NCBI GenBank assembly: GCA_009602725.1
Contig: WELB01000013.1
Span: forward strand, 421,380-485,379
Direction of reading: 5' to 3'
Length of the DNA stretch: 64,000 nt
Source of the DNA: Spirogloea muscicola
Taxonomy: Eukaryota > Streptophyta > Zygnematophyceae > Spirogloeales > Spirogloeaceae
The first letter of the stretch is position 1; each line of letters opens with the position of its first letter. The notes beneath the pieces were generated by a model, which was not told the DNA's origin, searched no databases, and saw only the letters and a list, made by a program, of their open reading frames with translations. The position numbers and the translations under genes are program-made. Below, one piece after another: positions 32,205-47,959 of this stretch.

Positions 32205-35084
32205 ATGGCGGAGAAGCCGACATCAACACCGACTGCAGGCCAGCGGCCCCCCCCCCCCGCCCCTCCCAGTCCATGCCGCCGCACTCCCGGCNTCGCGCTG
32301 TGCGGCGCCACCCTCCTCGTCCTCCTGGCGCTGGTCGCCCGCATGGGCCCGTCCTTGGAGCAGCCGCCGGACGCCGCCGCTGACGCCGCTGCCGGCGGCG
32401 CTCGCTCCGCTTTCCGGCCTCTCCGGCTCGCCTTTTTGACGCTCGAGTATAAGGCCGGCACCTTCAGCGGCAATGGCGTTTACTCGCAGGTCCCGAGCGC
32501 CGCTGGCCCTGCCGCTCTGCCTGCGTTCGATGCCTGGCTACCAAAGGCCTGCGTACGCAGCGAAAGTGTGTGGGAGGCACAGTGGTGGACGGCCGCCGCC
32601 AGCATCAGCCTCGGCTCGCTTTGCATCTGCCTGCTATGCTGCTGCAGCGTCTAGCTGCTGCAACAGCAATGGCGGTCGTATTGGTCTCCACGCAAGCTGC
32701 CGCTGAGGGATTTCGCCGCTGGCCGGGTTGTGGTTTCATTTGCAGTCAATGGTGCGTTCCTTATCGAAGCTCGGACACTCAGTGCTGGTGCTCAGCGGCA
32801 GGCCACCGGCAGGTGCAGTGGCTGGCAGGCCACGCTTCCCAGCGACGCGGTTTGGCTGTGGTGAACACGGCCTTGTCTGACGGCCCCCGCTGCGAGCCAC
32901 GTTATAGAGCTGAGCTTCTCGCTTTGTCCCCAGGGTGGGGCAGACAGGCTAGCAGTGCCGAGGCAGCGCCTGCCGAGGAGGCACGTGGCGTGCGGACCCT
33001 CGAGGCAGGGCTTGTGGAGATCCCAGTGCCCGTGTGGGGCCGCCTCGACTGGCGGTGCGGTTGGAAGGTCAGCTGGAGCATTCTCGTGCGAGCGCCTGGC
33101 GCAGCAAATACCCTCAATGGCCTCAATGCCATCAACTTTGATGCTTGTGCGGTGCACTAAGGGCTTGGTGCAAGCTTGCTACTACTTGCTGCTGCCAACA
33201 GCGAGCTGGCCATTGGCTCCATCAGCTGCATGCCGATGTCCCAGATCGGTGCGTTTTTGCTGGTGGTCATCATCGTATTGTAGGAGTTTGCGGCGGGCGT
33301 CTCTACCACGATGGTAGCGGAGGTCGTGCGATTCCGGCCCGACTGGGTGCTCATTGTCGACTGGTCAGCCCTGGACGCGTACCACCAGTTGGCGGAAAGG
33401 TAGCGGCACTCCATGCAGCCTCTTGAATGCCACTCCTGTTACAATAGATATTGCCGTCTTCTCTCTATGCTGCCAGAGGTTGCTGCCACCTGCACACAAT
33501 CTCTGGCCAGACGCGCACTCTGCAGCCCTCTTTGCATGCTTCTGCTTTTGTGGTGCTGGGGAGGCTGACATGCCTGATTACTGGCGCAGTGAAGCCTGGG
33601 AGGCAGCACTCCTGCCCCTACCGCCCATGGCCTACCTAAACTACCGTGTATACACCCTCTCGGAGTACCAGGGTAACGAGGGCGAGCAGGAGCGGGCTTT
33701 CTACAGGTCTCGCCTGCTTGCCCTCAAGCGTTGCAGGCAATTGCTTTGCTAAACATCTACAGCTCCGCTGGGCCACACGGGTATTGCGGTTCTACAGAGG
33801 CAGTCATTTCTGTTGTTTTTAATGGCAGGGGCAAAGAGTCAGATGCTGTGGCGATAGCGTCGGCCGTCATCGGACTCAGCTCTCTGGATGCAAGCTACCT
33901 CAAGAAGGGCGAGTAGCTCCCAACCCTCGCCCCGCCAGCCTGACAGTGGCCAGGCTACATGTGTGCAACAGGACATCAACTGTTGCAGCTCTCATGTGGA
34001 GTTCTTTGCAGAGCTGGGAGCGGCTAGGAGGCCGGATGTGAGGGTGCACGCCCTCCTGCCCCCTCTGAGGGAGGACATCCGAGTGCTGTCTACGGCAGGA
34101 GACAACGCTGAAATAACAGCCAGGAGCTACTTGTCGTGCTGTGTGCGGCTATCCCCGGAGAAAAACGCCGAGCTCTTTGCCAGCCTGGTGGAGGAGCTTG
34201 CTCCATTCCTGCAGGCGGAGAAGATCACGCCGCTGCTCTGCCTTGGCGCCGGAGCCAGGACCGAGTATGCCGAGGGCGTGAAGGCGAGAGTGGTTGCTGC
34301 CTCGCCGGATGCTGTGCTCATCCATGGCTTCATGGGCCCACAGGAGATGGCCACAGTGTACTCGCAGGTCCTTGTGGCTTCCACTACATGCCATGCATAC
34401 GGTAGCGTACTCAGTTGCATGTATGTGGTGCAAGAATCCCCACAACCCTACTGACTTCTCGGACTTGATTAAGTAGAACTTGGACTCATGTAGCTGCCAC
34501 ATGTGCCACATGACATACTTTGCATTGAATTTCTGCTGTAGGCCCTTAAATGACAAACCCTTGCTTCTTGTCTTGTGTGAATTTGCAGACGCTGCTGAAC
34601 GTTCACCCGTGCGTTTACGATGCGTACGGCATGACGGTCGTGGAGGCGGCTGCTTTTGGTGCACCCAGCATCGTCCACCAGGGCCCTGCAGGCGCAGTTG
34701 GAGCCACCGAGCTCCTTAATCCGGCACAGGGCCTGGCTGTTGGGGTGGACTTAAGCAGCGACGCCACTCAAGCTGCTACCAAGGTCATCATCCTTGGTTT
34801 CACATAGAGGTGCCTGTTTGAGTTCTGCAGCCTGCACCTGATTCGCGGCTGCTGGCCCTCTTTTACAGTCATGCTGGCCCATCTCCTTCAGTGGCAAGTC
34901 ATGCTGATTTGCATTTGCCTGACCTTTGCAACTTCAGATCGCTGCAGCTCTGAAGGACCGACGACACCTCGCTGCAGTGGGGCAGAAGGCCAGCGCAAAG
35001 AGCATCCAGTGGAGCGAGGAGGCTAACGCCCTCATGCTGACAGAGATCCTTGTCACCACTTTGGGCGGCCCTGCTCCGGCTTGA
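32205..35084 (+). CDS. Membrane-anchored GT4-like glycosyltransferase
   Basis: Nine exons: 32205-32489, 32746-32812, 32934-33067, 33284-33399, 33590-33706, 33829-33908, 34012-34367, 34589-34783, 34938-35084 (TGA), 498 residues. A short basic N-terminus and hydrophobic segment (LCGATLLVLLALVARM) suggest a type II signal anchor in the Golgi or ER. Then come a nucleotide-fold start (LRLAFLTLEYKAGTFSGNGV, GHSVLVLSGRPP), DWVLIVDWSALDAYHQLA, YLNYRVYTLS, and the GT4 C-terminal domain with NVHPCVYDAYGMTVVEAAA and FGAPSIV. That layout fits retaining sugar-nucleotide glycosyltransferases. The acceptor is unknown. The intron after 33908 needs a GC donor (gcgagt) to keep frame. Position 32292 is N, next to a C-run in exon 1. 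LINE debris ends only about 45 bases upstream of the ATG. Confidence 0.8.
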
Positions 35085-35520
35085 CTTTCGGACAAGTTGG
35101 ACATTTGTGTGCGTGTGTGTGTGTGTTTGTTTCCTGTATGGCTCATGGATACGCAACACGGGTAGGGCTGCGAGGTGCACAACTTATGGATAAGAGCGGC
35201 TACTCGTGTCAAGATAGGAGGCTGTGATGTGCTCTTCCAGATGCTAGCATCCATGGGCATATGAGGTCTCCACACACAGTCTCTTGTATGTGCCATTACC
35301 GTATCTCTGAACAAGTGATGAAAGTACACACCACTAAATGGGAGAAACGCAAGAATGTACTACTCGACGACGTCGAACCGGGTATACATTGGAAGAAGAG
35401 TTCTCAGGCTGGCATGGCTGATGCAAATCCGAGCGCTGGAAATGGCCGTATAGAATGAAGGTAGTGCCCTACTGTCCGTCTGGCAGGCACAACAGCCCTA
35501 GGACAAGTCTGAGGCGGGAG
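35085..35520. other. Convergent 3' intergenic region (glycosyltransferase / SEC23)
   Basis: About 435 bases between two convergent stop codons. A short (GT)n run lies at about 35107-35126. No exon or repeat module seen. Confidence 0.6.
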
Positions 35521-41171
<5,651 letters not shown>

Positions 41172-41644
41172 GGTGGCGGCCGCGGCGGCGACGGCGGCGG
41201 CGGCGGCGGCGGCGGCGGGCTCTGGAGAAGGGGCCATGGCGGTCAGAAAGCTGCAGGCTGGCGGCGTCCCCGCGGAAGCATTCAGAGCGGATTGGCGAAC
41301 CACCTCTGATCGTAGATCTATCAATAAGCTGATTGTTTGAGCAAGGCTCTCGTCGCGGGCTGCGTTCAGTGCGTTCGGGCCCCTCTAGTATCTNCGCCGC
41401 CGCGACCGGCGGCAGTGGCGGCGGCGGCGACGGCGACTGCGGCCGCTTCTTCGACGGCTGGGACGGCCGGGCCCGGCGCGTCCGCCGTGGCGGCCGCGAC
41501 TGTGTCGAGATCGAGTGGACGATCAGGTGGACGCGCGGCTCGCCTGGGCTGACTCGTCCGGGGCTCGCTGCAGCAGGCCCAGACTGGCAAGCCTCGTGGC
41601 CGCAGCACGCGGCTGAGCCGACGCCGACGGGTGCAGTGGCAGCT

Positions 41645-43937
41645 GCGAGGAGCGCGCCTGTAAGCTCCTCATCCAGCTGCCAGACGGCCTCGAGATCGAG
41701 GACGACCTGCTCTTCTCCTCCGTGTTGAAGGAGGACCATCTGGCGGTCAAGCTGCAATTTCAAGCTCGGAGCGACCGCCAACGTCCTACCGGCATTCCGC
41801 CAGCTGAGGCTGGTGAAGGCCTTCACCTTCCTTGTCTGAGGTCAACCTTAGCCTTTTGAAGGCCAGATTCGTGAACAGCGAGTATGCACTACTCTCAAAC
41901 GCTATCATTGAGGATGGCATCTGACCATGTCACTACGTCTCAATTGCTATGCAGGCAGCATGTACTACTGATTTGGTTGTAAAGCATGTCGTGCTGGTTC
42001 TGGCTGCAGTTGCTCGGGCTTTACTTGCGCAGGACCGTGTCTCCCTCTTCTGCAAGCAGTGCAAGCAAGCCATACTCGTGGCTCCCATCAGGTACTTCTC
42101 TCATCCAGGGATGCTGTGGTTGACCAAAATACTGTAAATCTCTGAAGCTGTCAAAGCCTGCAGGTTTAGCAAGCAAAGGCTGGAAAGGCATCAATATCCT
42201 CAAGTGACAACAACAACAGGGCTTGAAAGCTGGATGTGTAGTGCAGGAAGTGCGTGGAGTTGCCATCTGCAGAGTGGATGGAGCTAGCCGACAATTGGTA
42301 CTGTGGCGGCTGCTGTGGAAGAGGGGCTCGGGCTCATGCCCAGGTGCAGCGTGCACAAGCACGCTTTGTTCCTAGCCAGGGCACGTGCTTGATAGGAAGG
42401 ACTTCCTGCCTTATCCACGTCAATGACCTCAGCAGCAAGCTCCACCGGGGACAACTTGGTCATGGTGCTACACAAATTCCTGACGAGTACAGAGGAGAAG
42501 CAGACGGTGTGCAAGGTCCTGGTCTATCAGATGCTTGCGTGCAAGCTACTTCTGGTCAGGATCAGAAATGGTCGCTGTCTGGCAGAACTTATGAGCAACA
42601 ATTAAGCAGCACTGCTGAGGAGCAAAGCCATGGGCTAGCAAGCCATTGCTGCAAGAGAATACCTTGCTTCGCAGATGAGCAAGGCGTAGAGTTGCTGGCA
42701 AATGCAATGGAAAGGCAAGAGGTATCCCCTCCAGAAAGTCGGACATTGCAAGTCATCTTGTGCGAGTGCTCGACACCCATAGGCTTCTGGCAGCCAATGG
42801 CAGAGCTCAGAGAAGGCGTCCACCTTGTCCATCATCGCCTTTTGAGTCAGGTGGAGGAGGGATTTGCTAGCTCCCAAGACCCTCTCAAGTGAGCCTTCTC
42901 CTTGAGATCTTTTTGTGGTGGGCTAAGTGTGGTGGCTTTGCTGTTTCCCTCGTCAGCACCTACTGAGAAACAATCGCATGAGTCGAATTCCTATCTTCAA
43001 CGAAGCTCACTCTGATGCCAAGTCCACGTATATGGCTGCAGGTCCTGCACTATAGAGACTGTGCTAGCTTCAGAGTTGGTGGCTGCCGCAAACGATGATC
43101 TTGGTAACCACTTTGTGATAAGGGGACTTCAGACAGGGACAGCTCTTCTCCAAGTTGTCCTCATTAGCAAAGAGACCAGGAAAGCTTGGGGTCAGCTTCT
43201 CCAATACTCAGGAGAACAGCAATGCCCAGAAGCACGAGCAAGTAAGAGATAAGTGCTGTGTTGCAACTCCAGCTTTTGAGAGACAATTCACTGCAGCTCC
43301 AGTACACCTACAAAGCACCTCGATATTGCCTGCAAAGATGTAAATAAAGTGAAGCCATGATAGCCATGGGCAGCAGACGAGGCACTTGAATTAACAGGCG
43401 CTTGGTATAAGTGCACCTTACTTTGTTAAGGAGGCTGCAGGGACCCCTGACTTGATATTACTTTTACAACGACCCCATCTTCAGGAAGTGACTCATCATA
43501 CGCTTTGCAAGCCGCTGCAAAAATCATGTTCAAGGATTGCAGCAGATTGACAGCCTCAGAGATGAGGTGAGTTGGACCAAAAAGTATGCACAAAGAGCTT
43601 GTGGATTGAAAGATTTCATCTGCAAAACTGTCTGTGGATGAACTGACTGCCTTGACCTCCAATGATGCTCGTACTATGCTTCAAGTTTGTTTATCACACA
43701 TGCTTTTTGTACCTCTAAGCAGGGCCAGAAATTCTTATGTGGAGACTTCGTGTTGTTGGAGGGACTTGCAGGTCCGTTGAAGGCTGGGCGGCCAAATGCC
43801 AGGCTGAAGACATCATCATCATGGCTGAAGACTATGTTGAGATCTTGGAGTGCCTCAAAGCCCACAGTGAGGAGTTTCCACTGTCTTGCCGTCGCATGGG
43901 AGACTTCACCATCTCCTTCCTTGAGCACGGGTCGTGA
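41645..43937 (+). CDS. UBE3D-like (HECT_2) E3 ubiquitin ligase, 5' part unresolved
   Basis: Exons with consistent phase: 42033-42091, 42247-42888, 43042-43241, 43512-43566, 43772-43937 (TGA). An upstream coding piece at about 41645-41757 reads KLLIQLPDGLEIEDDLLF. The blocks follow human UBE3D in order: IQLP, then HLAVKLQ, FCKQCKQAIL, CVELPSAEWMELADNWYC, TCLIGRTSCLIH, VILCECSTPIG, SELVAAANDDLGNHFVIRG, AAKIMFKDC, and finally VEILECLKAHSEEFPLSCRR with DFTISFL. The paired Cys residues may bind zinc. UBE3D proteins bind cyclins and CPSF73 and are proposed HECT-like ligases. The first exon(s) and start codon could not be fixed. The region 41380-41640 is GC-rich and has an N at 41395. Confidence 0.75.
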
Positions 43938-44257
43938 CAAGAGTCGTCGAGATGACAAGCCATTACTCACAATATCACCAGCTGAAGCGGAGCATCCATT
44001 TGCAGCAGGGTTCGATCTGTGGGTGTGCGCTCGTGCGGCGGGGGGTGGCCGCGGGAAGCTTGGGGAGCTCATTGCCTCCACCGAGTACAGCCGCCGAGGG
44101 CCCGCCGACTGCAGCGCCGGCGGGGGCGGCGGCAACGGCGATACGGCGGGCTGGCGGCGTGCACCGCCACGCGCCCGGAAGCGAGCCCTGCCGCACGGGG
44201 CTCGGAGGCTAATCTCTGTTCACAAGTTACACCGTCCTTTTTTTCCCCCCAAAAAAG

Positions 44258-44526
44258 GAGCAAGCGCGAATTTAACTGGTGGCTGGGAGAGGCCAGCCCA
44301 AAGGAATGGACCAAAAAGGGAGAGGGAAGGGCGGGCGTTACGCAGAGATTCGAAGGCCAGAGCAAGCAAATACACATTGAGACGAACGTTGGGAAATCCA
44401 ACAGGGGCTACGGCCAGAAGAGAAGCTTTTCCGAAGCTCATCTTCCACGGACGGGGCGAGGGCTTGTCCATTCCTTTGGGCTGGCCTCTCCCAGCCACCA
44501 GTTAATCTGGCCGCGCTTGTTCTTTC
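44258..44526. repeat. Inverted-repeat (fold-back) element
   Basis: The left arm, 44258-44310, starts gagcaagcgcgaatttaact and ends aaaggaatgga. The right arm, 44467-44526, is its imperfect reverse complement (tccattcctttgggctggcc ... ggccgcgcttgttctttc). The arms are about 53-60 bases long and the interior about 156 bases. The arm sequence is the same module that forms the perfect palindrome at 59941-60096. Confidence 0.85.
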
Positions 44527-44949
44527 AGGAAAAGGACGGCAGCCCTCGGATGCAGAAGTGGTTCTCCCGACCTCGGATGGCCGAACGAGGGTCCGGTGGG
44601 CCCGGCCGGCAGGAGCGGCGCTGCGCGGGCCAGGGCCAGGCTTCGGGCGCGTTCGAACTGCGGCTTGCCGACCCGCTCCGACTTGACGAGTAGCCCCTCG
44701 CCGCGTGCTGGGCAGCACCCGGTGTCGAGCACCCGGTGGCCAGCAGAGAGTCACCGTTTGCTTCGGCAACTTCCTCTGGCCCCGTCGGACTCCCGTTCAT
44801 TTGTTTCTGGGCTGGCCAACCACGGCCATCGGCCAGCACCGGGAGAAGTCCCTTTTCTCGCTTCTTCACTCATGCGCAGATTTTGTTTCTCCCGCAGAGT
44901 GGCTTCTCCGTGCACCCCGCCCGGCGCACCGTCGCTTTCGGGCCGTCTT

Positions 44950-44981
44950 CCGCCGCCGCCGCCGCCGCCTTCGCCGCCTTT

Positions 44982-45014
<33 letters not shown>

Positions 45015-45019
45015 GCCGG
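44950..45019. repeat. (GCC)n microsatellite
   Basis: GCC runs interrupted by TTC codon-like units lie upstream of the TPR gene start. Confidence 0.9.
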
Positions 45020-45092
45020 CGAGGAGCCGGGGCCCGGGGAGGCTGCTGCCCCTGGCTCGAGACATGCGCGGCGGCCGCTGCGGGGCCGCCCC

Positions 45093-45885
45093 ATGAACGT
45101 GGAGCGGGCGCAGGCGCTCAAGGAGCGGGGCAACATCGCGCTGGCGCGCGGCGACCGGCGCAAGGCGCTAGAGCACTACTCGCGCGCCCTGGAGCTCGTG
45201 CCCAACAGCCACATCCTGTACAGCAATCGCTCCGCCGCGCACTTTCAGCTCGCGCAGTACAAGGACGCCGTCGCCGACGCGCAGCGCTGCATCCAGATCG
45301 CGCCCTCGTACGTCAAGGGCTTCGGCCGCCTGGCCACCGCGCTCTTTGCGCTCGAAAGGTGCGACTTTTGCAAGCCTTGTTCGGCACTTCGGCTTTGTGG
45401 GCCTCTTGATGGGAACTCACATTGTGGTCGTCTCCCCTCTCTGTGTCGAAGTCAGCTAAGTCCAGCCAATGTTTGTGGCCGAGCGAGACGGTGATCCTAG
45501 CAGCTGGTAGCTTGCCAAGGCTGATGGAGTCCTGTCATTGCCAAGCATTGGACAGTTTGCCTGAAGTGCTCACCACCTATACAGCATTGCAGCAAGGAGC
45601 TATCCGCGTACAACCGATAATCATGCGTGTCGTGAATTATGATTTCCTTACAGGTACGGTGAAAGTGCAGCAGCTTATCGCAAGGGTTTGAAGCTGCAGC
45701 AGGACAACCAGATATACCGGAAAGGGCTCATAGAGGCGGAGCGAATGGATAAGGAGTCGCGGAACAGGTCCTTCCTTAGCCACGGCGCAGTTGCGGCAGA
45801 GGTGGACGAGACAGGTGAAGCCTCTGCCGGCATGACAAGGCAAATTGAGCCTGCAGTGACTTGGACAGTGTTGCAGAGCACATAG
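45093..45885 (+). CDS. Small TPR-domain protein
   Basis: Two exons, 45093-45358 and 45654-45885 (TAG), give 165 residues. The N-terminal half holds tandem tetratricopeptide motifs: ALKERGNIALARGDRRKALE, HYSRALELVPN, YSNRSAAHFQLAQYKDAVAD, AQRCIQIAPSYVKGFGRLA. They resemble the TPR1-type clamp of STI1/HOP and CHIP co-chaperones. A further helix pair (YGESAAAYRKGLKLQQDN) follows, then an unremarkable tail. Such domains bind partner C-termini, often HSP70/HSP90. No catalytic domain is attached. The frame is open far upstream but has no earlier ATG, so 45093 is the likely start. Confidence 0.78.
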
Positions 45886-47136
45886 CTAGGCTCAGAATTT
45901 TGCACGGTTGCTTTGCAAGGAGGCTACCTTCAGTTGGGGATGGGGGTGGCTGCCAATTGCTTTGTTGCAAGTGAGAGGCAGCTGCGAGCTACCCCTTAAG
46001 CGCATAATAAAAAGGTGCTGAGGCCTATGTAGGTCACGGGTTAAATAGTAATATATGCCATTTTAGCTGCTGACAATGAGTCTTCATGACTGTTCCTGCA
46101 TTCTGGAGTCAGGATCCTATGCTGTATCCGAGCACTTGCCTACTGCCACAGAGTTCCAGGTCCCTTCTGCCAGAAGTCAGGCAGTCTGTACCAAGCCTTA
46201 CTTCACGCTTGCCAAGGTGAGAGATTGCCAACCCTATTATAATGGTGAAGGAAGAGGAACGTAGTGTCAACACTGATGCTTGCTTTCAGCGTCGATGTAC
46301 CTCTTGTTGCGCCAATCATGTGTGGTACTTAGATGCGTTTTGCAGCTAGTGCATTCTCAGTGCAGGATGACTGATATAAGCTGGAAACTAGGAGATGTCC
46401 AGAGTAATAAGGTGTAATTGTTTTCACTCCTTGCCTTGGCAACAGGTGGTAAGTGGAGATAGTGGCAGTGACACTTAGGAGAGAGCAGAATACGTAGTAC
46501 AACTACACGTACAGTCATTCAATGTGACGGCCTTGACAAAAGCTGTTGACAGAAGGGCTGCTACTTGGATGGCTGGATTGCCAGCCCCACACAGTGCGGT
46601 CGGTTGTGCAGGACATTGGGCCATCACTGAAGTGGCACCAGAAAGCATGGTAATCTGCAGCTTCAGGATTTCTTGATTTCTGGGCGTTTGCACACAAGGA
46701 CAATGAGTGGGGTCAAAACTCACAAGCAAGATCTAGAGTATACTTGACATTTAGATGTGACTCTCAGCTTAGGTCTCGTGGTGTATGTGCGACACGGATA
46801 AGCCTATGAATATCAAAGTCTGGGGATTGAATTTGTGTCTGCATAGCCAAATTGTCTGCCTTCTTGTGTTATTCACTGGGAATGCCAGGCAGACTTGAAA
46901 GGTTTCGTCTCTGGATGAGTAATTACATCTGTGCTTCCACCACCATAAAAGAATGATATGTCCAGCATCCCGCAGAGTGATTAGCTTGCCGCCTAGAGTC
47001 AGGATTATTGGAAGTACCAGTCGGCATGAGCTCTCACTAGCAGGTCTGACCATATGGCTTCACAAATGACAACCAACCTAACTTGAGCTAACATGAGCTC
47101 TGGTGCAAAACATCTTTGTATCCTGATTTGCAAAGA
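45886..47136. other. Intergenic region without a recognised gene
   Basis: About 1.25 kb between the TPR gene and the last BolA exon, with convergent 3' ends at both sides. AT content is higher than in the exons. Short open frames on both strands show no family likeness. No tRNA or repeat module was found. Confidence 0.5.
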
Positions 47137-47878
47137 CTATTGACTAACTTCGCTTGGCGTGTGGAGCTTTAGTGACAGGGCATGAACGCTTGATCTAAGC
47201 TCGTCCGTAAGGACACTGTACACCATGCGGTGACGAGCAACGAGAGCCTTGCCTTCGAAAGCCGACGAGACGATCTCAATCCTGTGATGTGAGGGGAGGC
47301 GGTCGCAGCATGGCATTAGCACGGCAGTCTTCAAAGTGCCCGCCGGCGAGAAGAGAGAGCGAAGGCAAAGCAGTAGAGGAAATGGAGTGTGTACTGAGCG
47401 CTGGAGGGCCTGAGTGGCTAAGTACAAGTGTTAGCACAGTGATGGTTGTACATCACCTGCTGCTAAGCTGACCCGCTCGGTAACCACGAGCCAGCACATA
47501 GAGGTCGCTAAATGATGCCCGAATACTGGACGGCAATTGACAAGTAGCCATTGTGCCCCCGGCTAAGGCTCGACCAGCCTTCTGGTCGAGCGAGGGGACG
47601 AGCCGACAAACGTGTAGCTGACGATGGCCGTGCTCGGCGCCTGCGTGAGGTGGGTAAGGAGTAGCGGGGCAGCACTGGATGCGGAGGCGCATGGCAGCGA
47701 GCAGAGCTCACCGGAAGTGCGACTCGGCGTCCGGGGCGCCAGAGGGGTTGCCGCTGTGGCCGGCGTGCAGGTGGGAGTCGTCGGAGATGGCCAGTCGCGC
47801 GGGCGCCAGCGCCGCGCGGAGCTTGCGGTCCAGCGCCGCGGCCACGGGTCGCCGCCCGGCGGCGGCGGCGGCGCACAT
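47137..47878 (-). CDS. BOLA1: BolA-family protein
   Basis: Two minus exons, 47878-47712 and 47281-47137 (TAG), give 103 residues. They encode LAISDDSHLHAGHSG, ESHFRIEIVSSAFEGKALV, ARHRMVYSVL and HALSLKLHTPSE, which is the whole BolA fold including the helix-turn-helix-like VARHR segment and the invariant His. BolA proteins pair with monothiol glutaredoxins and act in iron-sulfur cluster handling and redox control. The start ATG is followed by Ala-rich sequence that is short for a transit peptide. An earlier exon is possible. The single intron (47282-47711) contains a LINE 3'-end fragment. Confidence 0.9.
47440..47600 (-). mobile_element. LINE 3'-end fragment (second subfamily) inside the BolA intron
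   Basis: The minus strand reads QKAGRALAGGTMATCQLP and DLYVLARGY before a stop, matching the layout of the element ORF tail, then continues with agcagcaggtgatgtaca, shared with about 48085-48105 and 60985-61005. It lies in the same orientation as the host gene. Confidence 0.65.
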
Positions 47879-47959
47879 GGGGCACCGCTGCGAGCTCGTG
47901 AGAGCCTCGCAGCGGTGCCGGAATGGACTCTGTTGAGTGATGGATACTAAAATGTTTAT

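Larger units (their letters stand above)
43938..45092. other. Intergenic region with fold-back repeat and GCC tract
   Basis: It contains the fold-back pair 44258-44526, GC-rich DNA with open but unrecognised frames on both strands (about 44560-44760), and a (GCC)n tract (44950-45019) just upstream of the TPR gene. Confidence 0.5.

Noticed and set aside
43426-43662. Minus-strand frame reading AVNLLQSLNMIFAAACKAY
   Set aside because: It is the complement of the UBE3D-like exon 43512-43566 and its intron. The plus-strand exon fits phase and family alignment.
44560-44760. GC-rich two-strand open frames between the fold-back element and the TPR gene
   Set aside because: No recognisable domain, no consistent splice sites; treated as intergenic.
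46475-46729. Minus-strand open frame between TPR and BolA genes
   Set aside because: Short, Cys/Thr-rich by chance, without splice partners or a known motif.
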